From positions 54,130,165 through 54,194,164 of the forward strand of contig CM037777.1 of the NCBI GenBank assembly GCA_021229015.1: a DNA stretch of 64,000 nt, read 5' to 3'. Shown here piece by piece: positions 47,431 to 61,050 of the stretch; positions within the stretch are counted from its first letter, which is position 1, and each line of letters begins with the position of its first letter. Origin of the DNA: Solen grandis. Lineage: Eukaryota; Mollusca; Bivalvia; Adapedonta; Solenidae. The notes under the pieces were generated by a model. The model worked only from the letters and a program-made list of their open reading frames with translations. It did no database searches and was not told the DNA's origin. A program made the position numbers and the translations under genes.

Positions 47431-47700
47431 CACTTTAAAGCTTCGCTTATGTGAAATAACAGTTTCCGTGCAATAACTGAAATAGAAAGACTTCATGTAT
47501 TGAAGTTTTATTTCCTATGCAAATACTTTCCAGTCACGATAGAATGAAATGCGATGGAACGATATGACGGTGAAATGCAACGTAATTCGCAGGTCTGGTC
47601 GAATTTGCTTTTTATTCAATGTAAAAAAAAGAAGATGCGATGGAACGAAGAACGGATGGAACGAAAGATGCGCTGGAAAGAACAGTCAATTAGGTCCGAA
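47430..47700. repeat. Dispersed repeat with GATGCGATGGAACGA words
   Basis: GATGCGATGGAACGA or close variants occur at about 47550, 47635 and 47665. The preceding TGTGAAATAACAGTTTCCGT and the phrase CTATGCAAATAC resemble sequence at about 55960-56035. Both places also carry the GATGCGA words, and both precede LINE fragments. Confidence 0.45.
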
Positions 47701-47849
47701 TAGCCAAATAACAGCTGATTAATGATGCGCTCGAACGAAGTGTCGATCAGTTTTCACACCTTCTCGAATGACACTCGTCGCTTGCGCGTGTCGGCCATTA
47801 TTGTCTGTTATTAGCCAATCAACACGCCATATTAGATACCCTATTTCTA

Positions 47850-49374
47850 TTATAGTTAAAACTCGAATGATCTCTTTTTGGTTAAGATTACTCCAGTCTA
47901 ACAGAGAAAAATCGTCAACACAAATCTATACAAATCTATACATACATGCTATACTGAACTTAAATGGCTCACCAAAATTAAAAATATTCTCTGCTCAGTA
48001 GGACGCCCAGACCTGTGGGAAAACCAGTTCCGAATAACAAATTGTAATAATATACACTTACAAATAAAACAAATACTTATTGATCATTTTAAGCAACAAT
48101 GGCATGAACAGTTGCAACAGACAAATAAAGGAATTATATTTCATTCTTTTAAACAAAATGTGCAAATTGAAGATTATTTTCATGTATTAAATGCCACAGA
48201 ATATAAGAACATATTTAAACTAAGAACAGCAAATCACTACTTACCTGTCGAAACTGGTCGCCGCGAAGGAACGCCTTTCCATTAAAGAATATGCCCTAAC
48301 ACCTTGAAATAGGAACAGAAGAACCTATTATACTGTAACTACTTTAACTCTGACCGTGAATCACTGCTAGGTTTCATCAATCTAATGCACGACTACACAT
48401 AAATACAAAGTACATGCTATCAAAAGCACCTATCAACGTCCTGAAAAACGTTAGTCGGTTTATTTCTATTATATTCAATAAATTTAAAAGATTAACAAAC
48501 AGACTTACCTAAAATTGAAAACAATCCCAACCTCTACCTTTCTCTCTCCCGTTTCATACAGTTATCGGCAACAATCGCAGTCAAAACTCTTCTGATCGTT
48601 TGGGTCCCATAAACATGTCTATTTCATGCAATGAGTCTCGAAACCATCACGTCTATTTCGTGCAAGTTGAGCTTACGGTTTCTCAGTAGGTCAAAGTATT
48701 TAAAAATATCTCTGACCCGCTTAATCTTCTCTCTCTCTCCACACACACACTCTGTACACACACACTCTCTCTCTCTCAATTTACTCAATAGTGAATTAAT
48801 AATTGTCTTGCATATAAACATGCTTGACTTGTTACATACATTTATGTTAAATAGTTGAAATTATGAAGTTGCTGATGCATATTTTCTACACAGCATGAAA
48901 CATTAGTAATTTATTCTCAACTTTTTTAATTACTTTCTAATATGATATTAATTTCCTTTAGACTTGGAATCCAAAAATCGTTAATTACATAGTACAATAT
49001 ATTCTATACTGCGCACTCTCTCTCTCTCTCTCTCTCTCTCTCTAATTAAAACATGTCAAGGAAAAATACAAGAAAATCGTACGTTTGTATTTATTTGAAT
49101 GTAGGTGTCGATTTGCATATCTTGAACTTTTATAATTTAATGTTGTTTCACTGTTTCTTTATTATATTTTCTATCATACTATTCGTCCTCATGTACTTCT
49201 GTATTCTTTTGTGACAAATTAACCAATCAACATAAAAGAATACTTATTTTATTTCATTTTTTTTTTTTTGTAACCATAGTCAATATTTTGCTAAGTCACT
49301 GAAATATTTTTTTTTTCTCTTTCTCGATTTAATTCATATTTGAACATTAATTAATTTATATTTTTGATATTTAT

Positions 49375-49412
<38 letters not shown>

Positions 49413-49624
49413 AGGCGTGTTAGGCTCACCATCCCCTCAAAATTTGTATGTATATACATGTATGTATGTGTTTGTGATTTTGATATAGGTCTGTTTGTTT
49501 ACCCGTTAAATGTTGTTTCACTGTTCCTATAAAAAAAAAATTTTCTGTTGTATTTGTTCACATGCTGTTACAAATGTACTTTGTAAACTGTGACACAATA
49601 AAAGATATGTTCTGTTCTGTTCTG
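47850..49624 (+). mobile_element. LINE fragment 1: C-terminal coding end and 3' UTR with (TTCTG)n tail
   Basis: The + strand encodes, with one frameshift, the C-terminal end of a non-LTR retrotransposon ORF2: GRPDLWENQFRITN, YKNIFKLRTANHYLPVETGR. The homologous segments in LINE fragment 4 read SVGRTDLW and VETGR. The rest to 49624 is non-coding with CT microsatellites (about 48729-48775, 49013-49042, 49379-49407), and ends CACAATAAAAGATATG followed by (TTCTG)n. It is 5'-truncated, lacks the endonuclease and polymerase core, and is dead. Confidence 0.75.
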
Positions 49625-49759
49625 TATTTCATTTTTGATGATTTTGATACAAAATATGCCTTATTTGATCTCTCTCCCTCTCTCTCTTAATTTACTTCTA
49701 TCAAAACAGATATGTATAAATTATTGTTGATTATGTTGGCTAAACCTATATAAGTCTAT

Positions 49760-50062
49760 ATTTGTGTATTTGTAATTTTTGTTGTTCGATGGAAATGTGA
49801 CATTTGAAATTCCCTCCACACATAAGAACACGAATCAAACAAGCACTCACACACTTTCACACACGAACACCCCCAGAATGTCATTTGATTTATTAATTAT
49901 TTTCTCTCTTTCTATTTTGCATTCTATTAAGGCCAAATTAAATTCCTTCTTCTTGATCGGAAATATCACCATATATGATGAATTAATATTGTATATCCCC
50001 ATGTTGTATGCATTTGTAATACCTGGGTGAAAATAAAGGAGTTGTTCTGTTCTGTTCCATCC
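49760..50062 (+). mobile_element. LINE 3' end (solo) with (TTCTG)n tail
   Basis: The sequence ends CCTGGGTGAAAATAAAGG, then TTGTTCTGTTCTGTTC. This matches the reverse-strand LINE end at 51196 (TGGGTGAAATAAAG plus TTCTG repeats). It appears to be a very short 5'-truncated copy of the same family as LINE fragment 1. The left boundary is uncertain. Confidence 0.55.
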
Positions 50063-50114
50063 GTTACAAACTGACACGAAGCTTACAAGCGAGTTTGTTT
50101 TAAGCAGGGGATTT

Positions 50115-53100
50115 TTTGAGTGATTAAATATCAAAACTTTATCAACAGTATAAGTATTGGTCGCCAGCTGTTTTTTTGTCATTCAGTTTATTCAGACGAT
50201 ATCTTCAATAAAAAATTAACAGAAGCATTTTTGGATATAGCTTTTAGATGTATTCCGGTGAAAACAACAAGTCAAAATATAAAAAGAAAGAATGTACCAT
50301 GGTGGAACGAAAATTGTAAGGCCCTCAACAAATAAAAGAGACATCCGAATTCCACCAATCTATAAAATTATAAAGATAAAGAAAGATTTTCTAAATCAGT
50401 CATACTCAATGCAAAAAGAAAACAGGAACTGACTCTGTGAACCTTGTAAATACAATAATTCTAACAGCAAAGATTAATTAATAAATCAAAGAGATACAAA
50501 AAACACTGAAAAGGCAAGTGTTTTAGTAAACCATTATTCAACTGCCTCAAGTAATTCCAATTTGGACTATTTAAATGACGAATGACCTAACAACACAGTT
50601 TTAAATACTAGCTTTACCATGTTATAAATTATAGAAAAGAAATCAGCCACAGGCCTAGATAAAATCTCCTACTGTATGTTCAAAAATATGCCATTATCAT
50701 CTCTAAAACTTTGGTTACAAAAATTTAATTCAGTGTGGTCAAAGTATGTCTGTCCTCGAGACTGGAAGAGAGCATGTATTATCCCCCTTTTAAAACCTGA
50801 AAAGTTTCATCAGACCCAAAGTCCAACCGACCTATAAGTCTTACCTCGCATCCCGGTAAATTGATGGAAAGTATGGTTAAAAATCGATTCGATTTTTTTA
50901 AAAACAAATAAAATTTTAAACCAAGAACAATCTGGATTTAGGAAAGGCAGGAGCACTTTAGATCAACTTTTTAGACTCCAACATGAAGTTTTTTATCTGC
51001 TGAAAAAGGACCATCCGGTACTAGCTATTTCTTTTAGATTTTGAAGCTGCATTTGACCTGACTTGGCATTCGGGGTTGTTATATAAATAAAAAAAAATAT
51101 GGCATTACAGGTAATTGTTTTTATTTATTAAATCATTTTATCTAACAGGAAAATTCAAATTTAGGGAGGCAACTGAATATCAGAAACAAAAGAAATTAAT
51201 AGAACAGAATAGAACAGAACTTTATTTCACCCAAGTATATCTAGTATACAGTAAGGGGATATTTACAAATAAATAACATATATATATACATTTTTTTTTA
51301 ATTTGGGAAAAAATGATAAGAAACATTATAATTATATTAAACAGTACAGTGGGGGAAAGTTTCAATATACAATCTCAGATAATTTTGTATGCCACTAATA
51401 ATAAAAATAATAATAATGATAATAGTTATTATATTAATAGCAGTAAGAATATGTAAGAAACTGTTAAACAATTCCTTTTTTCTTTACATGTTGCCTAAAC
51501 TTGAAGTAGAATTGAGACTTCTATATAAAGAGATTCAAGACAAGCAAAACGGTAATAAGAGAACCTTGATTGACAAATATATGGACAAAATAATTAATAG
51601 AATAGAACATATGTCATATCGTGAAACAGTAATACAGGAGTGCTGCTCACCTGCCCGCTGATGTGCTATTTTTAGCTCTGCACACTGTATGTTCACATGA
51701 CCACTATGTGTTACTATTTATATACATCCTATTACACGCGAATCGAGTTGATCCACATCCTGTGGGTAAGTGTATTTTAGTTTATATTAAAACTATACTC
51801 AATATATTAATTTTTTACCTTAGGCTATGTATAATGCATGTACTACATGTATCAATATATATTCATATTTTCTTTCATTTCTATTCTTGTTTCTACATTT
51901 CTTCAAAAACATAAAATTGTAAATTATGTCTGTCTGGAGGCTCCGAGGTCTTATGCGTTATACGTGTCCTTAAATTTATCCATAATAATTTTTATAAATT
52001 TACTTATTTCTTCAAGTGTTTGAGGTGAAGCGCCGAGAACTGATTTCAGAGTTACATTGGAAGGGTATGTAACAGGCAAACAAAGTTGTCTCTCCGTTTG
52101 GAAGTATGGACATTCAAGCAAGTAGTGCTCCTCTGTACCAACATGGTTCAAAGTACACAGCCTACATTTTCTCTAGAGGTACCCCTCAAGGAGCCATATT
52201 ATCACCGCTACTATTTTCGGTCTTATTTAATGATTTACCAGACAAACTCAAAAATTTAGTTATGATTACTAGTCAATTTGCTGATAACTCGGGTTCCTGG
52301 CTTTCCTGTCCAAACCTGGGTTATCTCCAATGCAAAGCACAATAGGTTTAAATAATGTTTGGGATTGGTATAAAGAATGGGGATTCAAAATCAGTTAACA
52401 AAAAACTGTAGGCATTATATTTGGGAATAACAGAACAACTTATTTAGACTTAAAATTAGGGAGGAGCAAAATTAAATTTCAAAAAAGGTTAAATTTTTAG
52501 GGATGTGGTTAGATAATAAATTTACTTTTCTGGTAATGATATTTCAATTAATTGTGAAAAGACATAACTTTCATGAAAATGCTAGCCGGTACGGACTTTG
52601 GATCGGATAAACATAGTCTATTACTTATATATAAAACTATATATATACAAATATAGAATATGGTGCCTTAATATATTCCTGCGCTCCGCAATATCTACTT
52701 GGAAAACAAGACAGATTACAGAATAAAGCACATAGAATTGCACTTCGTGACCTACCCACAACTCCAATCCATCTTTTAGAGGTGGAATCTAGAATTCCAC
52801 CTCTAAGATTGAGGAGAGAAGAGCAACCTTCAAAATTCTGGGCTCGCTCAGAAACAAGGAAAGAAGACAACCCCGTTTACTCACTGATAGATACGGGTTA
52901 TTTTATTACGGCCAAATTTAATAAAAGAAAAAATGTCAAATTACCTTTAGGTGCCCATACAAATGAGTTAATCTCTACCTATAATCTTCAAGATATTACA
53001 GTTACAGATTTTAGACCCACTCCTGAGCCGCCCTGGACTCTTACTCTTACGTTATTCCAAAATTACAAAATCAATATTCTGAAAGGCTAAGTAATAACCT

Positions 53101-53700
53101 CTCAATATATACAGCTGAATTAAAGGCATTATAAAAGTCCTAAAAGTGGATAGAACAATATAAACCAGAGAAAACAATTATTCTATCAGACTCCCTAGCA
53201 GCTTTAACCTCAATTAAAAATAATAATAATAGCCGATCAAGACCAGATTTTATGAAGGAAATTTTAGTTCTATATAATAGATGCATTTCTGGAAATCTAT
53301 TAATTATATTAGAGTGGTGTCCATCCCATGTAGACATAAAAGGAAGTGGAGAGACAGACAGGGCGGCAAAGGAAGGTTTACAATTTACAAATGTCTCAAA
53401 TATATGCCAATTTGGACCATTTGAGGTATATTCACTAATCAAAAAAAATATTAAAAATAAGTGGATAGCAATTATTAATCATAATTCTTATAATGATACA
53501 TTCAAGAGATCAACAGTAAGCTTTATTAGACCAGCTATTTACTCAAAGTCCAATAAAATAGATAAATGCATTACCCGCCTTAGACTAGGTACAAATCTCT
53601 TACCGGGTAATCGAGATAAACATATTTTAAATCTACCACCTACCTGTAGCAAATATAACAATGCTTTGAAATTCTTAATATTGATACATATCATATTTTT
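50115..53700 (+). mobile_element. LINE fragment 2: RT plus RNase H lineage, 5'-truncated and interrupted
   Basis: The conceptual product, broken by many stops and frameshifts, contains the endonuclease-RT linker (VPWWNENCKALNK at 50300), RPISLTSHPGKLMESMVKNR (about 50830), FEAAFDLTWH (about 51040, RT motif A), GTPQGAILSPLLFSVLFNDL (52173) and QFADNS (RT motif C, with one catalytic Asp replaced by Asn). After a linker (VESRIPPLRLRREEQ) comes an RNase H domain: AELKAL, IILSDSLAAL, EWCPSHVDIKGSGETD (53312). RNase H places it near the I/Nimb or R1/LOA groups. A reverse-strand LINE end (51196-52170) sits between motifs A and B. The element is inactive. Confidence 0.85.
51196..52170 (-). mobile_element. 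LINE fragment 3: 3' end inserted in reverse inside LINE fragment 2
   Basis: Reading the reverse strand from about 52170, RKCRLCTLNHVGTEEHYLLE and CPYFQTERQLCLPV form the zinc-knuckle-like C-terminus of a non-LTR ORF2. About 750 bases of 3' UTR follow, with TGGGTGAAATAAAG and a (TTCTG)n tail that reads (CAGAA)n at 51196-51222 on the + strand. It interrupts the reverse transcriptase frame of LINE fragment 2, so it arrived later. It is 5'-truncated at about 52160-52175. Confidence 0.82.
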
Positions 53701-53763
53701 ATACCCTAGGAGGGCCGTTTGTTTGTCGAGAAGCGGAAGTACATATCTTAATATAATTTATCT

Positions 53764-53924
53764 AAGGGTAAAGTCCCTGTATTGGTTCCGCTACATTTCG
53801 GACTTCATGGTCTTTCATGGAGCTAACCAAGGTTTCCTAATGGTTCATTTGGGTACCATGGTTATCTTGGTAAATGTTAAGTGGTCAAAGACGTAGCGGA
53901 ACCATTACAGGGACTTTACCTTTA
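53764..53924. mobile_element. 160-bp MITE with long terminal inverted repeats, copy 2
   Basis: The left arm has GGTAAAGTCCCTGTATTGGT and then TTCCGCTACATTTCGGAC. The right arm is the complement of GGTAAAGTCCCTGTAATGGT and TTCCGCTACGTC. Size, arm layout and the shared TTCCGCTACATT word match copy 1 at 42375-42534. It lies just beyond the RNase H end of LINE fragment 2. Confidence 0.85.
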
Positions 53925-55740
53925 ATTAAAGTTCTGGTTCCAAGGGAGGGGGTGGATCCTACATCCCACCTATCAATATGCACACGTGTATTAGTCCACT
54001 ATATTACTTTCTTTTATTAGGGAATTATTTCCCCTTGACACCTCGTAGTCAGTCGGTTTACTCCAGATCTGATCTGATATTTGATTTTAGTTATATTTTA
54101 TATAGCCTCTTCAGGATTGAATTGTCCTCCAGGGGCGTCTTTACATCGGTCATGGTTTAATCAAATAGTTGTTTTAACTTCTTTTTATTCCCTTTGGTAA
54201 CATACTGTTGCCTTAGGGACCGATTGACTGAGTGGTGTCAAATTTTATTATATCATTTTAAACGGGTGAGGTGTATTGATTGCGATAACTACAGATTCCA
54301 TTTCTTTAGGAAATGATTAATGCTTGCTGAAGTACTGAATCAAATTGACATAAAATACAATATGTCAAAAATACATAAATAAAATGTCATCTTGCACACA
54401 TCATCCTGCTTGAGCGAAGCTCACTCAGGATAGTTAACTTATCGACTCACTTCTCTATCTTTAACATGCACAGTTACGTGTTTATATACATACATGTATG
54501 GTAATGTGAGTGTGCTAAGATTTGTATATATCGGAATGGGGGAGGGTTGCGCATAGTATATCAAATAAATCATGTGAAAATGTGTATGATTCCCCTTTCA
54601 TCACAGATTTCTGGGGATAGGTAGGGTAGTTTATCTGAAAGAATACGGGATAAATTACAATATAACAGTGCAAGTTGTTCTACACTTAATCATCAGCGTG
54701 TATATACATAAATAAAATAAATATACAAGTAAATAGGGCTACGTATTCACCAAATTATATAAACATCTTAATCAAGAAACAAGAAATCTTTTGTAAATAA
54801 ATTCCAAGTAAACATCAATAGTGATTAATACACAAATATGTTCAAATAATTAAAAAATACTTACATAAAGGTTCACTTATATATAATCGTTTTAAAATTT
54901 AAAATATAATCATCATATCAAACATTAATCATCATTATCTCATCATAAACACCATTTCTTAATACTCTCGCCAAAATGACAAGTTCAAGGTGCGAGGTAA
55001 AACAAAATTTAAGTTTTTGTTTTGTTTTGTCATTTCATTTAAGTACACGATAATACGAACATGTAAGAACGAAGACAACAAAAACATCTTGTAATCTGAT
55101 ATCACCATTCTGAGTAATTCGGTGAGGGACCCAGGTTATCTGGGGGGATAACTGAATTACCGATTGTATCTACAATTCAGAAATGACAGACACCCTCTAC
55201 AAAATGTTGCCTGATAAAACGCTTGAGTTCAAGAAGATCGATTGTAATGGGGGCAAACGGTCCAAGGAAAGATTGAAAAAGATTGAATGTTCTCAGCTGT
55301 TCTAACATGTCATGCCATTGAAGTCATAGGCAAGAATGCTAAGCCAAGGTGTTTCAAGGGCGTTCAGACTCTGCCGACCATGTATATACTGCTCTCGAAT
55401 TAATTTTGTTGCTTATGTCTGCTTGTCCTTACTACATGACATGTTGAAGTAAAAAAAGAAAAGAAACAAAGACTTTTATTCTTTATTTGTTTTACCAGCA
55501 TAGTGTTTTATAACAAGTCCAGTACACTGCAGTACAACATATAAATGTAAAAATGCATGTGCATATACGAACAAAATTACATTGACAAATTATGACAATA
55601 AAATTTAACGAAATTTGTACTTTTGGTATACATGTACGTACAAATATATATGAAAACAATACAGAGACGATTTACGAAAATACCATTATTACGGCATTAT
55701 TGATTTACGGCATATGTTGACTATCATATTCGGCATATAT
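53925..55740. other. No gene recognised; possibly LINE 3' UTR at the left
   Basis: The first 300 bases may be the 3' UTR of LINE fragment 2. The rest is AT-rich sequence without recognisable coding content. A less AT-rich block lies at about 55100-55400. Confidence 0.35.
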
Positions 55741-56027
55741 ATACACGTGTAAACAAAGGAAATGGTATCTGCGGTCAATGCGGTTAAGATGCGACGGAAC
55801 GAAAGATGCGATAGAAGGAAATATTTGCGTGAACCGGTGCTGATTTGGGTAACAATGCACTAATTTGTTATTTTATTTGTTATATTTACTCAAGCACTCT
55901 GTTAAACGATACGTATATACGTTATATAGAGTCCTTGGTTCCTTTTATAGACAATTTTTATGTGAAATGGCTGTTTCCGCACAGTGACTTTTGAAATACT
56001 TCATATATTTCATTCACATTTAGTATG

Positions 56028-56062
<35 letters not shown>
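55740..56062. repeat. Dispersed repeat resembling 47430-47700, with (AT)n
   Basis: AGATGCGACGGAACGAAAGA at about 55790 and TGTGAAATGGCTGTTTCCG with TATGCAAATAT near 55960-56035 repeat words seen at 47430-47700, in a different order. An AT microsatellite occupies about 56033-56062. Confidence 0.45.
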
Positions 56063-56068
<6 letters not shown>

Positions 56069-56429
56069 AATGCAGGTTGAATTTGGTTAAAATTCAAAGG
56101 TTTACGATAGAGTTAATTGATTAGTTCTTTCATCTTTCGAAAGGTCGTCATCCATGACATTTGCAGCAACAACAAACTATAACCCTCATTTTCATGTACT
56201 TTCGGGCGTAATTTGCCCCGCCTCAGCGGCGCTCTCATTATTATCATAATAATTACTATTTATTGTCTCCAAACTCATTAGGTAGATGCAGTTACCTCGC
56301 GTCAGGTCGCTTGGGAAGACCCGTCATGCGACCAAGCGGTCGTTGGTGTAGGTACCACGCTAATAGCTTTCTCGAAAGTTGCATAACTATAGAAAAGTAT
56401 AAAACCTGTCCACCGACGATAAACTGACA

Positions 56430-59400
56430 ATCCTATTCTCCAAATTAGATACTCAAGGAGATTCGATCAGTAAACCTGATGCAAATCTGGACAAATGTAT
56501 TCAAGTACACGACACTATAGAAAAACATACAGACAATAAATGCCAACGAGGAAAGGCTGACTTTACTCGAGTATAAATCTTTCGATATTGAGGCACGTAG
56601 CCGTCGTAAAAATCTTATTTTTGTAGAGCTCCCTGAAGCCCGTGATTAAAACTGTATGTGTACAATTGCGTACAAAAGATATCAGTTACAAATATCCACT
56701 GAGATTTACACTGATCGTGCTCACAGGTTGGGTAAATTCAAACATGGCAGATCCAGGCCTATTATTGTGGCTTTCAGAGACTTTCCAGATATAGTACACA
56801 TACATGTATTGTCAGATGCTCACAAACTTAAAAATACAGGCTACAGTATAAACAAAAGTTTCCCTCAGGAAATCGTATCTGCAAGAAAACAGCTATGGCC
56901 TGAGTACAAAAATCTACAACGTGAAAACCCAGGCAGTCGTATAGTACTTGCATACCCTGCGAAACTAATTATGAATGGACAGGTAATATGTGACACTTTC
57001 CCACGGTGGGACACTGTGCTGCAAGGTCATTGTGTCCGCTGCTTTAGTCAAAACAAATGGGACAATGCGAGTTCAGAAAGACACGTGACACGTACTACTG
57101 ATGATGACATTCATAGCCATTGAGAAAAGCGCAGCCGAAGTAGTACACGAACCCAAATCGCTCATCAGCATCTCATAGGACTACACCAAGACGACAGTCA
57201 CGCTCACATTCAAGACGGGGTACCGGTCATGGTCCTAACAGACAAGGTCGTCCTCCACATCGCACTTCCGGTAGTCATGGTAACAACACTCCTCTAGCTT
57301 CTGGACATATACCACGACAGAGGAAACGATCTGGCACCATCAGACATAAGTCCATCATCAACCGTCCCTGGACCAACAACAGTAGTTCTGTACAACGACA
57401 TTCCCAGAATTCCAACAATGAAAACCATTAGGACACTAGGGGGAATAGAATTTGTGACTTTAGTGCTTAACTGAAAATTGGTAGTATAAACCTAAGCGGC
57501 TTAAAAAACGACTGTTTTATCCAGAGTTCCTAGAAACAGTGGACAAGTACGAGATCTTTCGTGTATCAGAGACACATTTAGACTCATTGGATACTGTAGA
57601 CATCCCGGGTAATGTATTGTATTCAAATCCAAGATCAAAAGATTACAAACGTAAATCAGGCGGTATTGGCATTTATGTGAAATTAAATCTCTCTGATCAT
57701 GTAAAATTTGAACCAAGAGGTTCCGATTATGCTTTATGATTAAACATTGCAAAATTACAAGCCTCCAAGAATCTGTTTTACTTGGAGCAGTTTACCTGCC
57801 CCCAGAAAATTCCCGTTTTTTAATGTCGATGATTTTGAAGAAGTAGAGGAAATGTGCACTTGTTATAAATATGTATTTTTGACGGGTATTTCAACTCAAG
57901 ATCCTCATTGCTTAAAGATTATGTCCCCTCAGATCGTTTTCTGTCTAATATATTCGATATCGATCTTGAAACTCAGTCAGATCTTAAACAACACCTGTTA
58001 CTAGAAAATGTATTAATTCCATTACAACGGTAATTTGTCCCCATATTTTACATGCTCTGACGGCGTTAGGCAAGGTGAGAATCTCTCGCTTTTTTCTTTT
58101 CATTAATGATATGCAACGCCATATAGAAACCAATGGCGGCATAGGCATAGTGCTGACAGACACTATAGAAGAATATTTGTGGCTTAAACTCATGCTGTTA
58201 CTCTATGCAGATGACACCATTATCATGTCCGACTGTCCAGTTAAATTTCTTAACGCCTTTAACGATTTTTGTAACCGGTGGCGGTTAAACATCAACATGA
58301 ACAAAACCAAAGTTATTGTTTTCGGAGCCAGAAACACAAGGAATTTTAACTTCAAGCTTGGCGAATATACTATTGATTTCACAGACACTTATCATTATCT
58401 TGGTGTAATGTTTTCAAGTTCTGGTTTCTTTTTATGTGCGCGCAAGCATGCCGTTAAACAAGCAAAGAAAGCGATGCACATGCTTTTTACCTAAAATACG
58501 AAAGGCTGACCTTCCTGTGACCCTAGTCTAAAGCTATTTGACCACACAGTTCTACCAATTCTTACATACGGCTTTGAATTCTTTGGATTTGAAAATCAAA
58601 ATATCATTGAATCAACTCATAATCAATTCCTTCGTAAACTCGTGAAAGCACGCAGAGTACGCCAATCTATATGCTTCATGGAGAAATAGGTAGAAACGCA
58701 ATATCAGTTATAATCAGAAGCCGTATGTTAGGGTTTTGGATTCGTTTGCTCACTGGCAACACAAATAAACTTTCATATTGAATATATAATTACATGCTTA
58801 ACTAACCAAACTATAACTTTAAATAGCTAACAAACATACGTCAAATCCTAGATTCTGTTGGTCGCACAGACCTTTGGTTTCTCCAAACTGTTATAAATAT
58901 TCCACTTAATACACACGAATGTATCAAACAGACAGTGTCTGGTCAGTAATTACAGGACCGGAATGCCCAGCTAAAACTTTCAAACAAGGGTAAAACTTAT
59001 GGTACATTTAAAACAAAACTTGAAATAGAAGCCTATTTTAAATCATTACCTCATCGCGATGCTATCAAATTGTTCAAAATCCGCAAGTTTTGCCAATCAC
59101 AAGTTACCTGTCGAAACTGGTCGATGGAATAGTACCTCTTTAGCTGAGCACATATGTGCATTATGTGCTCGGATGAAATTGGATCTGAGGAACATTATTT
59201 GTTAACATGTCCATATTTTTCAAATGAAAGAGTCTAATACATTGGAAATTCAAATATAAACATGATTTATACCCACTTTAGTTAAACGATCCTCTTGCAA
59301 TCAGAGTCAACCAACTAAAACGTATTTCGCAGTTTGTTAGAATTGTTATTCAAAAGTTCAAATAATCTCTTTTAAATTTTAAAACCAAATCTCTTTCTGC

Positions 59401-59430
59401 TCATAAATTTACCACTAAAGAATGGCACTA
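56430..59430 (+). mobile_element. LINE fragment 4: ORF1, endonuclease and partial reverse transcriptase
   Basis: The first part is ORF1 (about 56430-57123): a coiled-coil-like lead with EARSRRKNLIFVELPEARD, then RAHRLGKFKHGRSRPIIVAF and ARKQLWPEYK, typical of RRM-type ORF1 proteins. Next comes an apurinic-like endonuclease (about 57473-58015): KIGSINLSGLK, VSETHLDSLD, RKSGGIGIYV, GAVYLPPEN and a frameshifted DFNSR site. It is followed at once by the C-terminal half of a reverse transcriptase with CSDGVRQGENLS and LLYADDTIIMSD (58196). The region between endonuclease and RT motif B, roughly half the RT, is deleted. The C-terminus (SVGRTDLW, EEHYLLTCPYF) is homologous to LINE fragments 1 and 3. 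It is inactive. Confidence 0.88.

Positions 59431-61050
<1,620 letters not shown>

Noticed and set aside
53252..53896. Possible RNase H host gene of 214 codons
   Set aside because: The RNase H domain is the C-terminal part of a LINE whose reverse transcriptase lies directly upstream; the end of the frame runs into a MITE.
56656..57123. Possible host gene of 155 codons
   Set aside because: The RAHRLGK and RPIIVAF phrases and the endonuclease and RT downstream identify it as retrotransposon ORF1.
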